Shown: positions 26,787 through 34,729 of the stretch, in pieces
Position numbering within the stretch: the first letter of the stretch is position 1
Layout of the letters: each line of letters begins with the position of its first letter
NCBI GenBank assembly: GCA_963674835.2
Contig: CAXXKC010000003.1
Span: forward strand, 1,984,001-2,048,000
Length of the DNA: 64,000 bases
Reading direction: 5' to 3'
From: G963674835 sp963674835
GTDB taxonomy: Bacteria > Planctomycetota > Planctomycetia > Pirellulales > Thermoguttaceae
The notes under the pieces: generated by a model
What the model saw: only the letters and a program-made list of their open reading frames with translations
Databases searched by the model: none
Told to the model about the DNA's origin: nothing
Program-made: the position numbers and the translations under genes

Positions 26787-27107
26787 CCCGCCAACCACGC
26801 CCTCCAACCGGCCCTCCCGTTTTGCTTCGGCGATCTGATCGTCGAGTTGGCCGATTTCGGAGGCGAGAAGTCGCCGTTGCCGGTTGTCCGCCACTCGTGG
26901 GCGATCGCAAGTCTTGTGGAATATTCGAGATCGCTGAAAACACGGCGGAGGGAGGTTGTGGGGGGGTTGTCGAAATCTCGAACCCATCGGAACTCGTGTC
27001 ACGCGGAACTGCCTTCGTCAGGGGAGTTTCGATCATCAATAGCTTGGGACTCCGGTCGCCGAGGCGCTTTCTCGGCGAGGGCATCTGTGGAATTCAGCGA
27101 CTATTAC

Positions 27108-27136
27108 TTGACATAATCAAAATGGGGGAATACAAG
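27108..27136 (+). promoter_or_regulatory. Sigma-70 promoter of second PEP-CTERM/HAF gene
   Basis: TTGACA (27108-27113), a 17-base spacer and TACAAG (27131-27136). It is the counterpart of the promoter at 25460, with a perfect -35 box, about 40 bases upstream of the start codon. Confidence 0.65.
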
Positions 27137-27176
27137 AGCGGTGCATTCCCTACTTATAGACCATAGGAGCACCAAC

Positions 27177-28280
27177 ATGAACCGCTCGAAACTGGCATTG
27201 GTGACCGCGGTCGTCTTTTTGATCGCTGCGGCACACGCGGGAGCAGCATCCTACACGGTGGTCGATTTGGGCACGCTCGGGGGAACATCGAGCAACGGAT
27301 ACGGCGTCAACGATGCCGGGCAGGTGGTGGGTTACTCAAACACCGGCGCTGCTGTCCACGCCTTCCTTTACTCGGAGGGCACGATGATCGATCTTGGCAC
27401 CCTCGGGGGGACAACAAGCCACGGGTACGACGTTAACGATGCCGGGCAGGTGGTCGGTCAGTCTTACACGACGGGCACTAGTATCTACCACGCTTTCTTT
27501 TACTCCGGGGGCACAATGACCGATCTCGGCACGCTCGGAGGAACATATAGCCGTGGGCTTGGCGTTAATGACATTGGGCAGGTCGTCGGTTACTCCCACA
27601 CAACAGGCAATGCTTCCATGCATGCTTACCTCTGGTCGGGCGGCACGATGACGGATCTGGGCACCCTCGGGGGGACATCGAGCTATGCGTATGGTGTCAA
27701 TGATGATGGAGAGGTAGTCGGCTGGTCCTACACAACAGGCGACGCCGCCCGGCATGCTTATCTCTGGTCAGGCGGCACAATGACGGACTTGGGCACGCTC
27801 GGCGGTACAGTTAGCTATGGATATGGCATCAATGATGCCGGGCAAGTTGTGGGTCAGTCCGTAACAGCGGACGACGGTGTGTACCATGCTTTCCTCTTCT
27901 CTGAAGGCACAATGATCGATTTGGGCACCCTCGGGGGTCTAATGAGCTACGCGTACAGCATCAATGACGCTGGGCAGGTCGTCGGCTCCTCCTACGTAGG
28001 TGAAATCGGGGAACATGCTTTCCTCTACTCCGAGGGCACAATGATCGATCTCAACAGTCTGCTTCCTGAAGGTTCGGGGTGGGAGTTGTGGGAAGCGAGG
28101 GACATCAACAACAACGGGCAGATAGTGGGAACAGGGATGTTTGACGGGCAATCCCATGCATTCCTGCTCACGCCGGATGCACCTGCGGTTCCCGAACCTG
28201 CTTGCAGCGTTCTCTTGACGCTTGGTGCAGTGGGCGTAGCCTTCGGGGTCGTGCGCCGCAAGCGGAGAAGAGTGGTGTGA
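27177..28280 (+). CDS. PEP-CTERM protein with HAF repeats, paralogue 2
   Basis: A 367-residue homologue of the preceding HAF protein, with a signal peptide ending near AHAGAASYT, about seven HAF repeats, and the same VPEP-helix-RRKRR exosortase sorting signal. AGGAG lies about ten bases before ATG 27177. The repeats have diverged from paralogue 1 (many conservative changes), but the last 38 codons are almost identical. Gene conversion or selection on the sorting segment could explain that. An exosortase gene is not in the window. Confidence 0.9.
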   Translation: MNRSKLALVTAVVFLIAAAHAGAASYTVVDLGTLGGTSSNGYGVNDAGQVVGYSNTGAAVHAFLYSEGTMIDLGTLGGTTSHGYDVNDAGQVVGQSYTTGTSIYHAFFYSGGTMTDLGTLGGTYSRGLGVNDIGQVVGYSHTTGNASMHAYLWSGGTMTDLGTLGGTSSYAYGVNDDGEVVGWSYTTGDAARHAYLWSGGTMTDLGTLGGTVSYGYGINDAGQVVGQSVTADDGVYHAFLFSEGTMIDLGTLGGLMSYAYSINDAGQVVGSSYVGEIGEHAFLYSEGTMIDLNSLLPEGSGWELWEARDINNNGQIVGTGMFDGQSHAFLLTPDAPAVPEPACSVLLTLGAVGVAFGVVRRKRRRVV

Positions 28281-28544
28281 CGCTCCGAAGGGTCTGCCAG
28301 TGCGTGTCGCACCTAACTGTAGCGTTCGCGGCGGCGTGTTTCTACGGTTCCGAAAGCGAAAGACACGCTACCGTTGCGCTGAATGCGCTCTAGTGCTACG
28401 AATGCGCGACCACGTGGGTCAGTCGACCGCTGGTGTTCCATCGCCCAGCTCTTACGCCCCTCTGATCGCATCCTCGCGCCTTTCAATCGAAATCGGCCCC
28501 GCCAGGATCTCTTCTCGCCGCTCTCTTCGGGACTGAGACTCCCA
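28166..28544 (+). repeat. Near-identical tail block, copy 2, interrupted by element D
   Basis: This corresponds to 26501-26786. The left part (28166-28297) and right part (28399-28544) match copy 1, but between them lie 101 bases where copy 1 has eight. Those bases are element D copy 2. Confidence 0.8.
28298..28392. repeat. Palindromic element D, copy 2, uninterrupted
   Basis: About 95 bp reading AGTGCGTGTCGCAC, then CTAACTGTAGCG, the inverted GCGTGT/ACACGC pair with a GCGAAAG centre, and ending GAATGCGCTCTAG. It has no foldback insert; the TA at 28313-28314 marks where copies 1 and 3 are interrupted. It is absent from the paralogous position near 26633. Confidence 0.7.
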
Positions 28545-28648
28545 TCCTAACCACCACGCCATCCAACCGGCCCTCCCGTTCCACTTCGGCAATCTGATCG
28601 TCGAGGTGGCCGATTTCAGAGGCGAAAAGTCGCAGGTACCGTTCCAAA

Positions 28649-29110
28649 TCATTCGTCCAGATGTTCCCTTACCTCGTATTTGCTGCCTGTTGACATGATC
28701 CTGACTTCCCAGTAGACCGGGCCTAAGCCGTGCCAGTTGTAGCTGGCGATCATGGTGCGGAGAGTCTTGATGTCGTCCTCCGACTCAACAGACCCATCCA
28801 CGCGAAGAAGATCCTGTTTCAGTTCCAGATATCGGATACCGACATCCGAAAAGCGACTGCTCAGAGCGAGCCTGAGTTGGAGCCGAAGGGCATTGCCAGT
28901 TCGCACCATTGACATGCTGATGCTCATACCCACAACGCAGATGACGAGCAGGACAAGGGGAAATCCCGCACGCACACAGGCTGCAACGCGTCTAGACACT
29001 CTGGATGTCCGCCACTGCTTGACAGCCCGATAGGTGTATCGGGCGGTAAGCACGGCCAATGCTCCAACGGCCACCGCTGCGAGTAGAAATCGTGCCATTG
29101 GCGGGTCCAT
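28649..29110 (-). CDS. Small two-helix membrane protein
   Basis: A 153-residue protein with two hydrophobic segments (ARFLLAAVAVGALAVLTA and FPLVLLVICVVGMSISMSM) and a soluble C-terminal half with an alternating strand pattern (GPVYWEVRIMSTGSKYEV). GGGAGGC six bases before ATG 29110 supports that start. No family is recognised. It is the last gene of a minus-strand stretch after the EF-Tu-like frame. Confidence 0.6.
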   Translation of the reverse strand: MDPPMARFLLAAVAVGALAVLTARYTYRAVKQWRTSRVSRRVAACVRAGFPLVLLVICVVGMSISMSMVRTGNALRLQLRLALSSRFSDVGIRYLELKQDLLRVDGSVESEDDIKTLRTMIASYNWHGLGPVYWEVRIMSTGSKYEVREHLDE

Positions 29111-29318
29111 GAATCGCCTCCCAACTCATGGTCAATTAGCAGCCTGAGCAACGGCCTTGGGTGACCTGGGATTCTGGCCAGTAGTGATCCGGACAACTAC
29201 GCGGTATCGGGCAGTTTGCCTGAGGTCAGCAGCATCTAGCGAGACGCAGAGCGGTCGCCGCAGCCGGTGACACGTAGCGAAACCCTGCCGATGTGCGGTG
29301 TTGGGTGAGCCTGCTATC

Positions 29319-29677
29319 TCAAGTTTTCCATTCTGCTTCAAGTTCCCTGATACGTGCTGCATTACGCTCCAAGTTCAGAATCTTGCTCACAGTCCCCCAC
29401 CCCACAGTGCGTGCCCCTCGCGTATCAGGAGCTCCATGCCGACGTGGACCCTGCCAAGGTGAAGGTTCGGGCGGGTGAGCGCGAGGTTCGCGGTCACCGT
29501 GTCCCCAGGGTTCACTTGCGCGATACCAGGATAGACATGTTCTGCATCCCAATCCTCTCCCTCGTGAGAAAACTGCGGACGATAGCCCGAAAACACCGGA
29601 TGGGTTCTGCCGCCCTCCTCGGTGCGCAGGAAGATCACCACAGCTTCGATATCAGAGGATGCAGTGTCCAAGCTCAT
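29319..29677 (-). pseudogene. Stand-alone EF-Tu domain 3-like ORF with frameshift
   Basis: The frame from 29677 resembles the C-terminal domain of elongation factor Tu (EEGGRTHPVFSGYRPQF, VNPGDTVTANLAL, LLIREGHALWGGG). It stops at once in a G-rich run (29396-29408), while the +1 frame continues with GTVSKILNLERNAARIRELE to a stop at 29319. EF-Tu has a GTVTKIL-like ending at this position, so a single missing G in the homopolymer explains the break. No GTPase domain or domain 2 is present. Either it is a decayed fragment, a sequencing error in an intact small protein, or a programmed shift. It sits 150 bases from tRNA-Gln. Confidence 0.7.
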
Positions 29678-29726
29678 TCACCCAGTGGAACATGGATGGA
29701 ACAAACCTGGACCGCAAAAAGCAATA

Positions 29727-29757
29727 CATCACCAATATGCCTGCCATACTGGTGATG
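29727..29757 (-). terminator. Hairpin downstream of tRNA-Gln
   Basis: CATCACCAATATG (29727-29739) is inverted as CATACTGGTGATG (29745-29757) with one mismatch. Read on the minus strand it is followed by TATTGCTTTTT, so it could end the tRNA transcript. The T-run starts about five bases late, which weakens the call. Confidence 0.4.
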
Positions 29758-29822
29758 CATTAAATCGTTAGCGGTAGGGTTGTTAGCAACACGTCGCTAG
29801 ATATGCCGATGTATTGCCAAAG

Positions 29823-29893
29823 CTGGGGAACTAGGATTTGAACCTAGACTAACTGATCCAGAGTCAGTCGTGCTGCCGTTACACTATTCCCCA
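29823..29893 (-). tRNA. tRNA-Gln (anticodon CUG)
   Basis: A 71-nt cloverleaf on the minus strand. The acceptor arms TGGGGAA and TTCCCCA pair fully and are followed by a discriminator G. The anticodon loop reads ACTCTGGA with CTG, which decodes CAG. The T arm contains GGTTCAAATCC. The 3' CCA is not encoded (CT follows), so it must be added enzymatically. Confidence 0.93.
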
Positions 29894-29941
29894 AAGTGCG
29901 CAAAAGGGCGCAGTGTGATGGACTGAGCCATCTACCTCACA

Positions 29942-29970
29942 GGTATAGACGGCTCGATGTCGAGCGTCAA
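29942..29970 (-). promoter_or_regulatory. Sigma-70 promoter of tRNA-Gln
   Basis: On the minus strand TTGACG (29970-29965), a 17-base spacer and TATACC (29947-29942) lie 49 bases upstream of the tRNA 5' end. The spacing and both boxes fit a housekeeping promoter. Confidence 0.65.
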
Positions 29971-30158
29971 GGGGAGAAGTGGCGGACCTGGTGCCCCCCG
30001 GGGTTGACTGTGGGTGGAGCTTTTTGGAGTCGTCGGGGTGGGCGTTGGGGGTGAGGGGCTGTGTGGGTGGCGGCAGATGGCTGGGGCCATTTCCTCGGCA
30101 TGGCGAGGCTGTTAGGATGAGTCGCTGGCCTTGCAGACGCCTTTGGAGCCTGAGAACT

Positions 30159-30608
30159 ATGCCGGCCGAATTCCGCAAACTCGGGATCGCGTTTCAGTAT
30201 CCTGAGAACTGGTCGCTGGACGAGGAGGATGCCCTGGCAGGGCGGAGCTCGGTGACCGTGTACAGCCCGGGCGGCGGGTTCTGGTCGGTGAGTATCCACC
30301 CGGCGTGGACCGACCCGGACGAATTGGCAAAAGCGGCAATTCGCGCAATGGAGGAAGAATACAAGGAAGTCGAGACTGCCCCTATCCAGTGCGTGGTGGC
30401 GGGTCGCGAGTTGGTCGGCTACGAGCTGAACTTCTACTATCTGGATCTGACCAATACGGCGGAGGTCCGTTGTCTGCAAACGGACGGGGCCGCTTACAGC
30501 ATCTTCTATCAGGCCGAGGATCGCGAATTCGAGGTGGTGCAGCTCGTGTTCCAGGCGATCACGAAGAGCTTTCTGGACAATCTTCCGGAGGCCGGCATCC
30601 GGCGGTGA
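30159..30608 (+). CDS. Small cytoplasmic protein, DcrB/PsbP-like
   Basis: A 149-residue protein whose N-terminus FRKLGIAFQYPENWSLDEED resembles the start of the DcrB/PsbP-like (Mog1 fold) domain. Alternating strands follow (VTVYSPGGGFWSVSIH, VVAGRELVGYELNFYYLD), with helices containing AIRAMEEEYKEVE. No signal peptide is seen. GGAG lies about ten bases before ATG 30159. Function is unknown; in this fold family it is usually a scaffold or binding role. Confidence 0.65.
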   Translation: MPAEFRKLGIAFQYPENWSLDEEDALAGRSSVTVYSPGGGFWSVSIHPAWTDPDELAKAAIRAMEEEYKEVETAPIQCVVAGRELVGYELNFYYLDLTNTAEVRCLQTDGAAYSIFYQAEDREFEVVQLVFQAITKSFLDNLPEAGIRR

Positions 30609-30770
30609 GCCTGAGGTGGCGGGGGTTTGTAATTTCTACCAGGCTGGCGTCTCGCCGGTTGCTTGCCTGTCCAAGGCGGGTGTTCGCAGATGATTGCTAG
30701 GGCGGCACTTGCGACGCGTGGCGATCTTTGGGGGCGATTGTTGCGGCCTATTGGCATGCGACGTGCATTT

Positions 30771-30989
30771 GGTGTTGGACACCAGTCGGACATCTCCGAC
30801 CCCATGGCGCTGGCCGAGGTTCCCGCACCTCGGCCAGCGCACTCCGCCTGGTGAGTTTTGTAGCCGCCGTGAATCTTAGGTATGCGTCGCCGGGGTATGG
30901 CGACATGAAACCCGCATCGGGAGCACCGGTTTTTCACGGTCAAAGGGCTTGGTTTGCTGACCCCCAACAGCAGACCGAGCCCTTTTTTT
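30771..30989 (+). ncRNA. Candidate structured RNA ending in an intrinsic terminator
   Basis: Three successive hairpins: GGTGT/ACACC (30771-30783), GTCGGA/TCCGAC (30785-30800), and a perfect 14-bp stem GCGCTGGCCGAGGT/ACCTCGGCCAGCGC (30807-30840). A longer alternative pairs CACCAGTCGGA with TCCGCCTGGTG around the third stem, and GCGACG with CGTCGC outside it, giving a rod with a bubble that recalls 6S RNA. A strong terminator follows at 30945. No promoter with good boxes was found, so it could also be a 3' UTR of the gene ending at 30608. It lacks the signatures of SRP RNA, tmRNA or RNase P RNA. Confidence 0.4.
30945..30989 (+). terminator. Rho-independent terminator
   Basis: GGGCTTGGTTTGCTG (30945-30959) pairs with CAGCAGACCGAGCCC (30968-30982), all 15 positions counting two G-U pairs, followed by seven T (30983-30989). 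Confidence 0.9.
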
Positions 30990-31197
30990 GTTACCCGGCC
31001 GACCATGTATGAGTTGGGCACCAGGATCGGATCGCGGGTGGGTGGTTGCAAAGCGGCAGTGCGGAGGAAGACCGGCTCGCCGCAGCCCCTCTTGTTGGGC
31101 ATGCGGATCTTGAGATGATGGGCCGCGTTTCGATATACTTCCCGTAGTTGCTCAGCGTGCTCGGCAAACGTTGGGAAGATCAGACAGGAGGTGCCGC

Positions 31198-31419
31198 ATG
31201 GAGTTGGAACCCTCGAACGGGTACGTGGTCCAGATTGGCGAGACAGCGGGCGCTGTTTGGCGAACGCTGGCTGACAACGGCCCTCTCACGATGGCCAAGC
31301 TGATCAAGGCCGTGCAAGAGCCGCGCGATGCGGTCATGCAGGCGCTCGGCTGGCTTGCGCGCGAGGACAAGATCGTCATTCAAGATGAGGGGCGCAAGCG
31401 GATCGTTTCGCTTCGCTGA
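31198..31419 (+). CDS. Small winged-helix protein (DUF2582-like)
   Basis: A 73-residue protein matching the winged-helix DUF2582-type family (AGAVWRTLADNGPLTMAKL, LIKAVQEPRDAVMQALGWL, then AREDKIVIQDEGRKRIVSLR as the wing). CAGGAGG eight bases upstream supports ATG 31198. Such proteins are probably DNA-binding, but targets are unknown. It is convergent with the next gene, nine bases apart. Confidence 0.8.
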   Translation: MELEPSNGYVVQIGETAGAVWRTLADNGPLTMAKLIKAVQEPRDAVMQALGWLAREDKIVIQDEGRKRIVSLR

Positions 31420-31428
31420 AGGCGACGG

Positions 31429-31908
31429 TCATTGCTGCTTGTCGGCCCGTTGCTGTTTCCGCCGCTGGCGAGCTGCCTCTCTCAAACGGTCGACGTCGTC
31501 GTGCTGCTGGGGCGTGAGCACGGCGTCGATCTTGCCATCTCGCTCTTTCGTCACGGCCTCGAGTTGGGCCTTCAGTGTGGCGATCCTCTCGCTGTATTCG
31601 CCCTGAATTGCGTATATTGTCTGACGTTGTTCGTCGGTGACGACTTCGCCGAAATAGGCAGGTAGGCGACCGCGAAACGTGGCCGGTTTCGCCGGCGGAA
31701 TCTTCGTGCCTGATGGCGCGTGTGCGACCGGTGGTTTGTTCTCGGTACTGCCGCGAGCTTGGACGGGTGGAGGCGTGGTTGACGCGGCTGCTGGCGATGA
31801 GCGCTTTTTGGAGGCAGGCTGCTCGGCCTGCGTCGCGCCGGCTACCACGATCCAGAGGAGGGCAACGGCGCAGGTGGCCGCTGGCCCCAGGCGAAGTGGG
31901 CGTTTCAT
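31429..31908 (-). CDS. Secreted coiled-coil protein with LTPQQ motif
   Basis: A 159-residue exported protein. A signal peptide ends near ATQAEQP, a Pro/Ser-rich linker follows, then a helical C-terminal region (TDEQRQTIYAIQGEYSERIA ... KIDAVLTPQQHDDVDRLRE) reminiscent of the LTXXQ motif of periplasmic Spy/CpxP-type proteins. The resemblance is short, so a chaperone-like role is only a suggestion. Confidence 0.7.
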   Translation of the reverse strand: MKRPLRLGPAATCAVALLWIVVAGATQAEQPASKKRSSPAAASTTPPPVQARGSTENKPPVAHAPSGTKIPPAKPATFRGRLPAYFGEVVTDEQRQTIYAIQGEYSERIATLKAQLEAVTKERDGKIDAVLTPQQHDDVDRLREAARQRRKQQRADKQQ

Positions 31909-32253
31909 GGAATCGTCTCCGGGTCAGACTTGATGATCACCATGTGACGAACAGGGCGATCATATAACAGATTGTGGGGGAGCACCACTGGCCTGGTTGG
32001 ATGCCCAGGGTTGCAGGATGCCGAAGCCGGGCGCACCCCCTGAATGGCAAACAGGGCGATGTTCCGATTGCTCCAATCCATACGCCTTGCATTTTGCGGC
32101 AGCAGGGAGCGGCAATTCCCCAACTCTTGCCGCATGAGTGCTTTCCGGCTAGGTTAAACTTGTACTCTGACGCAGGCCTTCGCTGTGCAGACGTTGGAAG
32201 GGGCGGGTTTGTTGCGCGCACTGCATCCACCGATATCGAGGGGAAATCGTCGT

Positions 32254-33594
32254 ATGAAACACAGAGCATTCTCTTACTACCTTTGGGCAGGGGCCGCTGT
32301 GGCTATCGTCTCGCTGGCATCGCAGATGGTTTCGGCGGAGCCGTTGCCTTTGCAGGTCCAAGAAACTCCTACCAAGACAGACCAAGCCCCCCCTGAGATC
32401 AGTGCCGCAGCGGTCCGCCTGCAGAGCGGCGACCTGGCGGGCGCGATGCAGGAGTTGGAGGAGGCGGTCAAGAAGCATCCGGAGCTGGCGCCGGCGCAGA
32501 TTCTGATGGCCGAGATGCTCATGCAGAGCGAGCCTGCGGTGGCTCGGCAGTTCGCAGAGCAGGCGGCTCTGAGTTCGCCGGATGTTCCGGAGGCGTACGC
32601 AATTCTCGGCGATCTGGCCCGGCGTGAACGACACTGGGTCGACGCATCGCTGCTTTACGAGCAGTCGTTGAAGGCAGCCGAGGCATTCAAGGGCAATGAG
32701 AAGCGCAAGGCGGCGGCTGAGGCGCGGGCGAATAACGGAGTGGCGATCAGCGCCGAGTTGCACAAGGATTGGGCGGGCATGCAGAAGCACGCGGAAGCGT
32801 CGCTGAAGGTGAATCCCAAGGACCCAGTGGCTTTGCAGTTGCTTGGGCAAGCGCTGTTCGAACAGGACAAGCCGGAGGCGGCGCTGGAGAAGTTTCGCGA
32901 GGCGGCGAAGCTCGATCCGAGAATTCACACGCCGGAGTCGATTCTGGCCCAGTTGTACGAGAAGCGCGGCGATCGGCAGAAAGCGGCACAGTGGATGATC
33001 ACCGCGTTGAAGGCCAACGAGCGCGACCTGAGGACCAGACTCGACGCTACGCAGTGGGCCATCGACACGGGTCAATTCGATCAGGCCGAAGCCCAGGCGC
33101 GATCGGCACTGGTGATCGATCCCAACTCGCTGCAGGCGAAGGTGTTCCGCGGTCTGATCGCTCTGCTTCAGAAGGACTACCCGGTGGCCGAGGAATGGTT
33201 CGAGAAGGCCCATCTCCAGGATCCGAGCAACGGTACGATCACGAACAACCTGGCCTTGTCGTTGATCGAGCAGAACGACGACAGCAAAAAGGCGCTGGCT
33301 CTGAAGTACGCCCAGATGAACACGCAGTTGAACCCGCAGGACCCAGAAGCGTTGTCGACGTTCGGCTGGATCGCCTACAAGCTGGGGCGTCTGAACGAAG
33401 CGGAGTCGGCTTTGGCCCGGGCATCGCGATTGCCGGGCGTTGGGCCGGATTCGCTCTACTACCGTGCTCGAATCGCGGTGGACCGCAAGAACACAGCGGC
33501 GGCGAAGCAGTTGCTGGAATCGGCTCTGAAGATCAAGGGGGCGTTTGCCAAGCGGCAAGACGCCGAGCGGCTTCTGAAGGAGTTGAACCCGTAG
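32254..33594 (+). CDS. Exported TPR-repeat protein
   Basis: A 446-residue protein with a signal peptide (MKHRAFSYYLWAGAAVAIV ... SAEP). It consists of at least eight 34-residue tetratricopeptide repeats (for example PVALQLLGQALFEQDKPEAA and PEALSTFGWIAYKLGRLNEA). TPR arrays form protein-binding solenoids, so it is probably a periplasmic or surface adaptor. ATG 32254 is chosen for the signal peptide. No gene is visible in the 345 bases before it. A perfect terminator follows. Confidence 0.85.
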   Translation: MKHRAFSYYLWAGAAVAIVSLASQMVSAEPLPLQVQETPTKTDQAPPEISAAAVRLQSGDLAGAMQELEEAVKKHPELAPAQILMAEMLMQSEPAVARQFAEQAALSSPDVPEAYAILGDLARRERHWVDASLLYEQSLKAAEAFKGNEKRKAAAEARANNGVAISAELHKDWAGMQKHAEASLKVNPKDPVALQLLGQALFEQDKPEAALEKFREAAKLDPRIHTPESILAQLYEKRGDRQKAAQWMITALKANERDLRTRLDATQWAIDTGQFDQAEAQARSALVIDPNSLQAKVFRGLIALLQKDYPVAEEWFEKAHLQDPSNGTITNNLALSLIEQNDDSKKALALKYAQMNTQLNPQDPEALSTFGWIAYKLGRLNEAESALARASRLPGVGPDSLYYRARIAVDRKNTAAAKQLLESALKIKGAFAKRQDAERLLKELNP

Positions 33595-33623
33595 GTCGGG
33601 GAGACTATCTGAATCTAAACGCG

Positions 33624-33657
33624 AAAAGCCCATGGAGCATCCTGTCCATGGGCTTTT
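33624..33657. terminator. Perfect bidirectional terminator
   Basis: AAAAGCCCATGG (33624-33635) is perfectly inverted as CCATGGGCTTTT (33646-33657), a 12-bp stem with A/T tails on both sides. It separates the TPR gene from the convergent Cys-rich gene; 33658-33895 contains no gene. Confidence 0.85.
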
Positions 33658-33895
33658 CCCTTGATCCTATTCCGCAAGCCGCTTCTCCCGCAGCCGTATC
33701 GAACCGTCGCGCGGTTGCGGTTCGCAACGAAGACCATGGTAAGTCGCTCCATCGCCAAACCATGATCTCAGTCCTAATTCGGGACGCTATCGGTCCCGTC
33801 CTCCCGGTATTCGTTATCGACAGATACGGATGGATCGGTGCAGCCGTTTTGCCGCTATTTTGCGCAATGCGCCGAAATAGCGCCGTATTCCTCGT

Positions 33896-34342
33896 TTACG
33901 GCACAGCCGGAAGCGGCTTGGGTGGGGCAGCCTGCGAGACCGCGGTGTCGGTACCGGTTGGGGCGCAAGCGGGATCCGGCACAGGCGTAGTGTTCTCGGT
34001 GCAGGGGGCACATCCGACGGCGCACCCATGGCGTGTTTTGACGCGTGGCGTCTCGCCGCTACAGGCACCGCAGCCACTGCTGGCCCATTTCTGGTAGAGC
34101 ATGGCTCTCTTTTGGCAGTAGCCATCCCAAACATGGAGGCAACAGGAGGGGCAATCATAGGTGCCCGGCACGACACTGCCGTAGGTTCCGTAGGCAGGAG
34201 CGTGGCCTGGAGGCGCCATGTAGGGCGCCCAGTCGCTTCCTTCCGGCGGGGCGGGCATCCCCAAGATACCCTGGGCGTTTGCGCCGGATGCCACCGCGGT
34301 CCAAACGATGAGGACCGCCGGTATCCACCAAAACGAACGCAT
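33896..34342 (-). CDS. Cysteine-rich secreted protein
   Basis: A 148-residue exported protein. The signal peptide ends near GANAQGILG, followed by a Pro/Gly/Tyr-rich stretch. A compact region then holds ten Cys (YDCPSCCLHVWDGYCQKR, SGCGACSGETPR, HGCAVGCAPC), in CxxC and CC pairs that could bind metal or form disulfides. GAAAGGAG precedes ATG 34342. I do not recognise the family. 34343-34729 holds no supported gene. Confidence 0.7.
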   Translation of the reverse strand: MRSFWWIPAVLIVWTAVASGANAQGILGMPAPPEGSDWAPYMAPPGHAPAYGTYGSVVPGTYDCPSCCLHVWDGYCQKRAMLYQKWASSGCGACSGETPRVKTRHGCAVGCAPCTENTTPVPDPACAPTGTDTAVSQAAPPKPLPAVP

Positions 34343-34729
34343 ACGGCAGACTCCTTTCGTACTCGTGCCCTCCGGGCGGATACCCTCAAGACGCGCGCCG
34401 GCCTCGGCTGGCCTTGAGGGTGGAAACATTGATCCACATAACTCGCGGGTTGGCTACCGCGGCGGCCGTATTGTTAACATCTTCGGCCGGCGTGCGTCTT
34501 GAGAAAACATGCCTTTTTCTTGCCCGCAAAACAAATGTGATCGTTGAACTTCCGCAACTTTGCCACGGTGATTATGCGGTCGACCGGAGTGTAACCCGTT
34601 GGCGGAGAAGAGTGTGCGGCAGAATCGGTCGATACGGCCGGCGCTGCCTTTTCGCTACAGATTCCGGGCGGCAAGTCTGGCGCGCAGGCGGAGTGCAACG
34701 ATTGTAGGGAATGTGACGGCGGCTGGGGC

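Noticed and set aside
26694..27002. Minus-strand 102-codon frame in the HAF spacer
   Set aside because: The counterpart near 28452 has a different reading frame after the conserved block, so the frame is not conserved between duplicates.
29319..29893. Remnant of a complete tufA/tufB gene
   Set aside because: The DNA upstream encodes tRNA-Gln, not the GTPase domain or domain 2, so only a domain-3-like piece exists here.
30757..30900. SRP RNA, tmRNA or RNase P RNA identity for the hairpin region
   Set aside because: The GGAAGGAAGCAGCC-type SRP loop, the tmRNA tRNA-like ends and conserved RNase P motifs are all missing.
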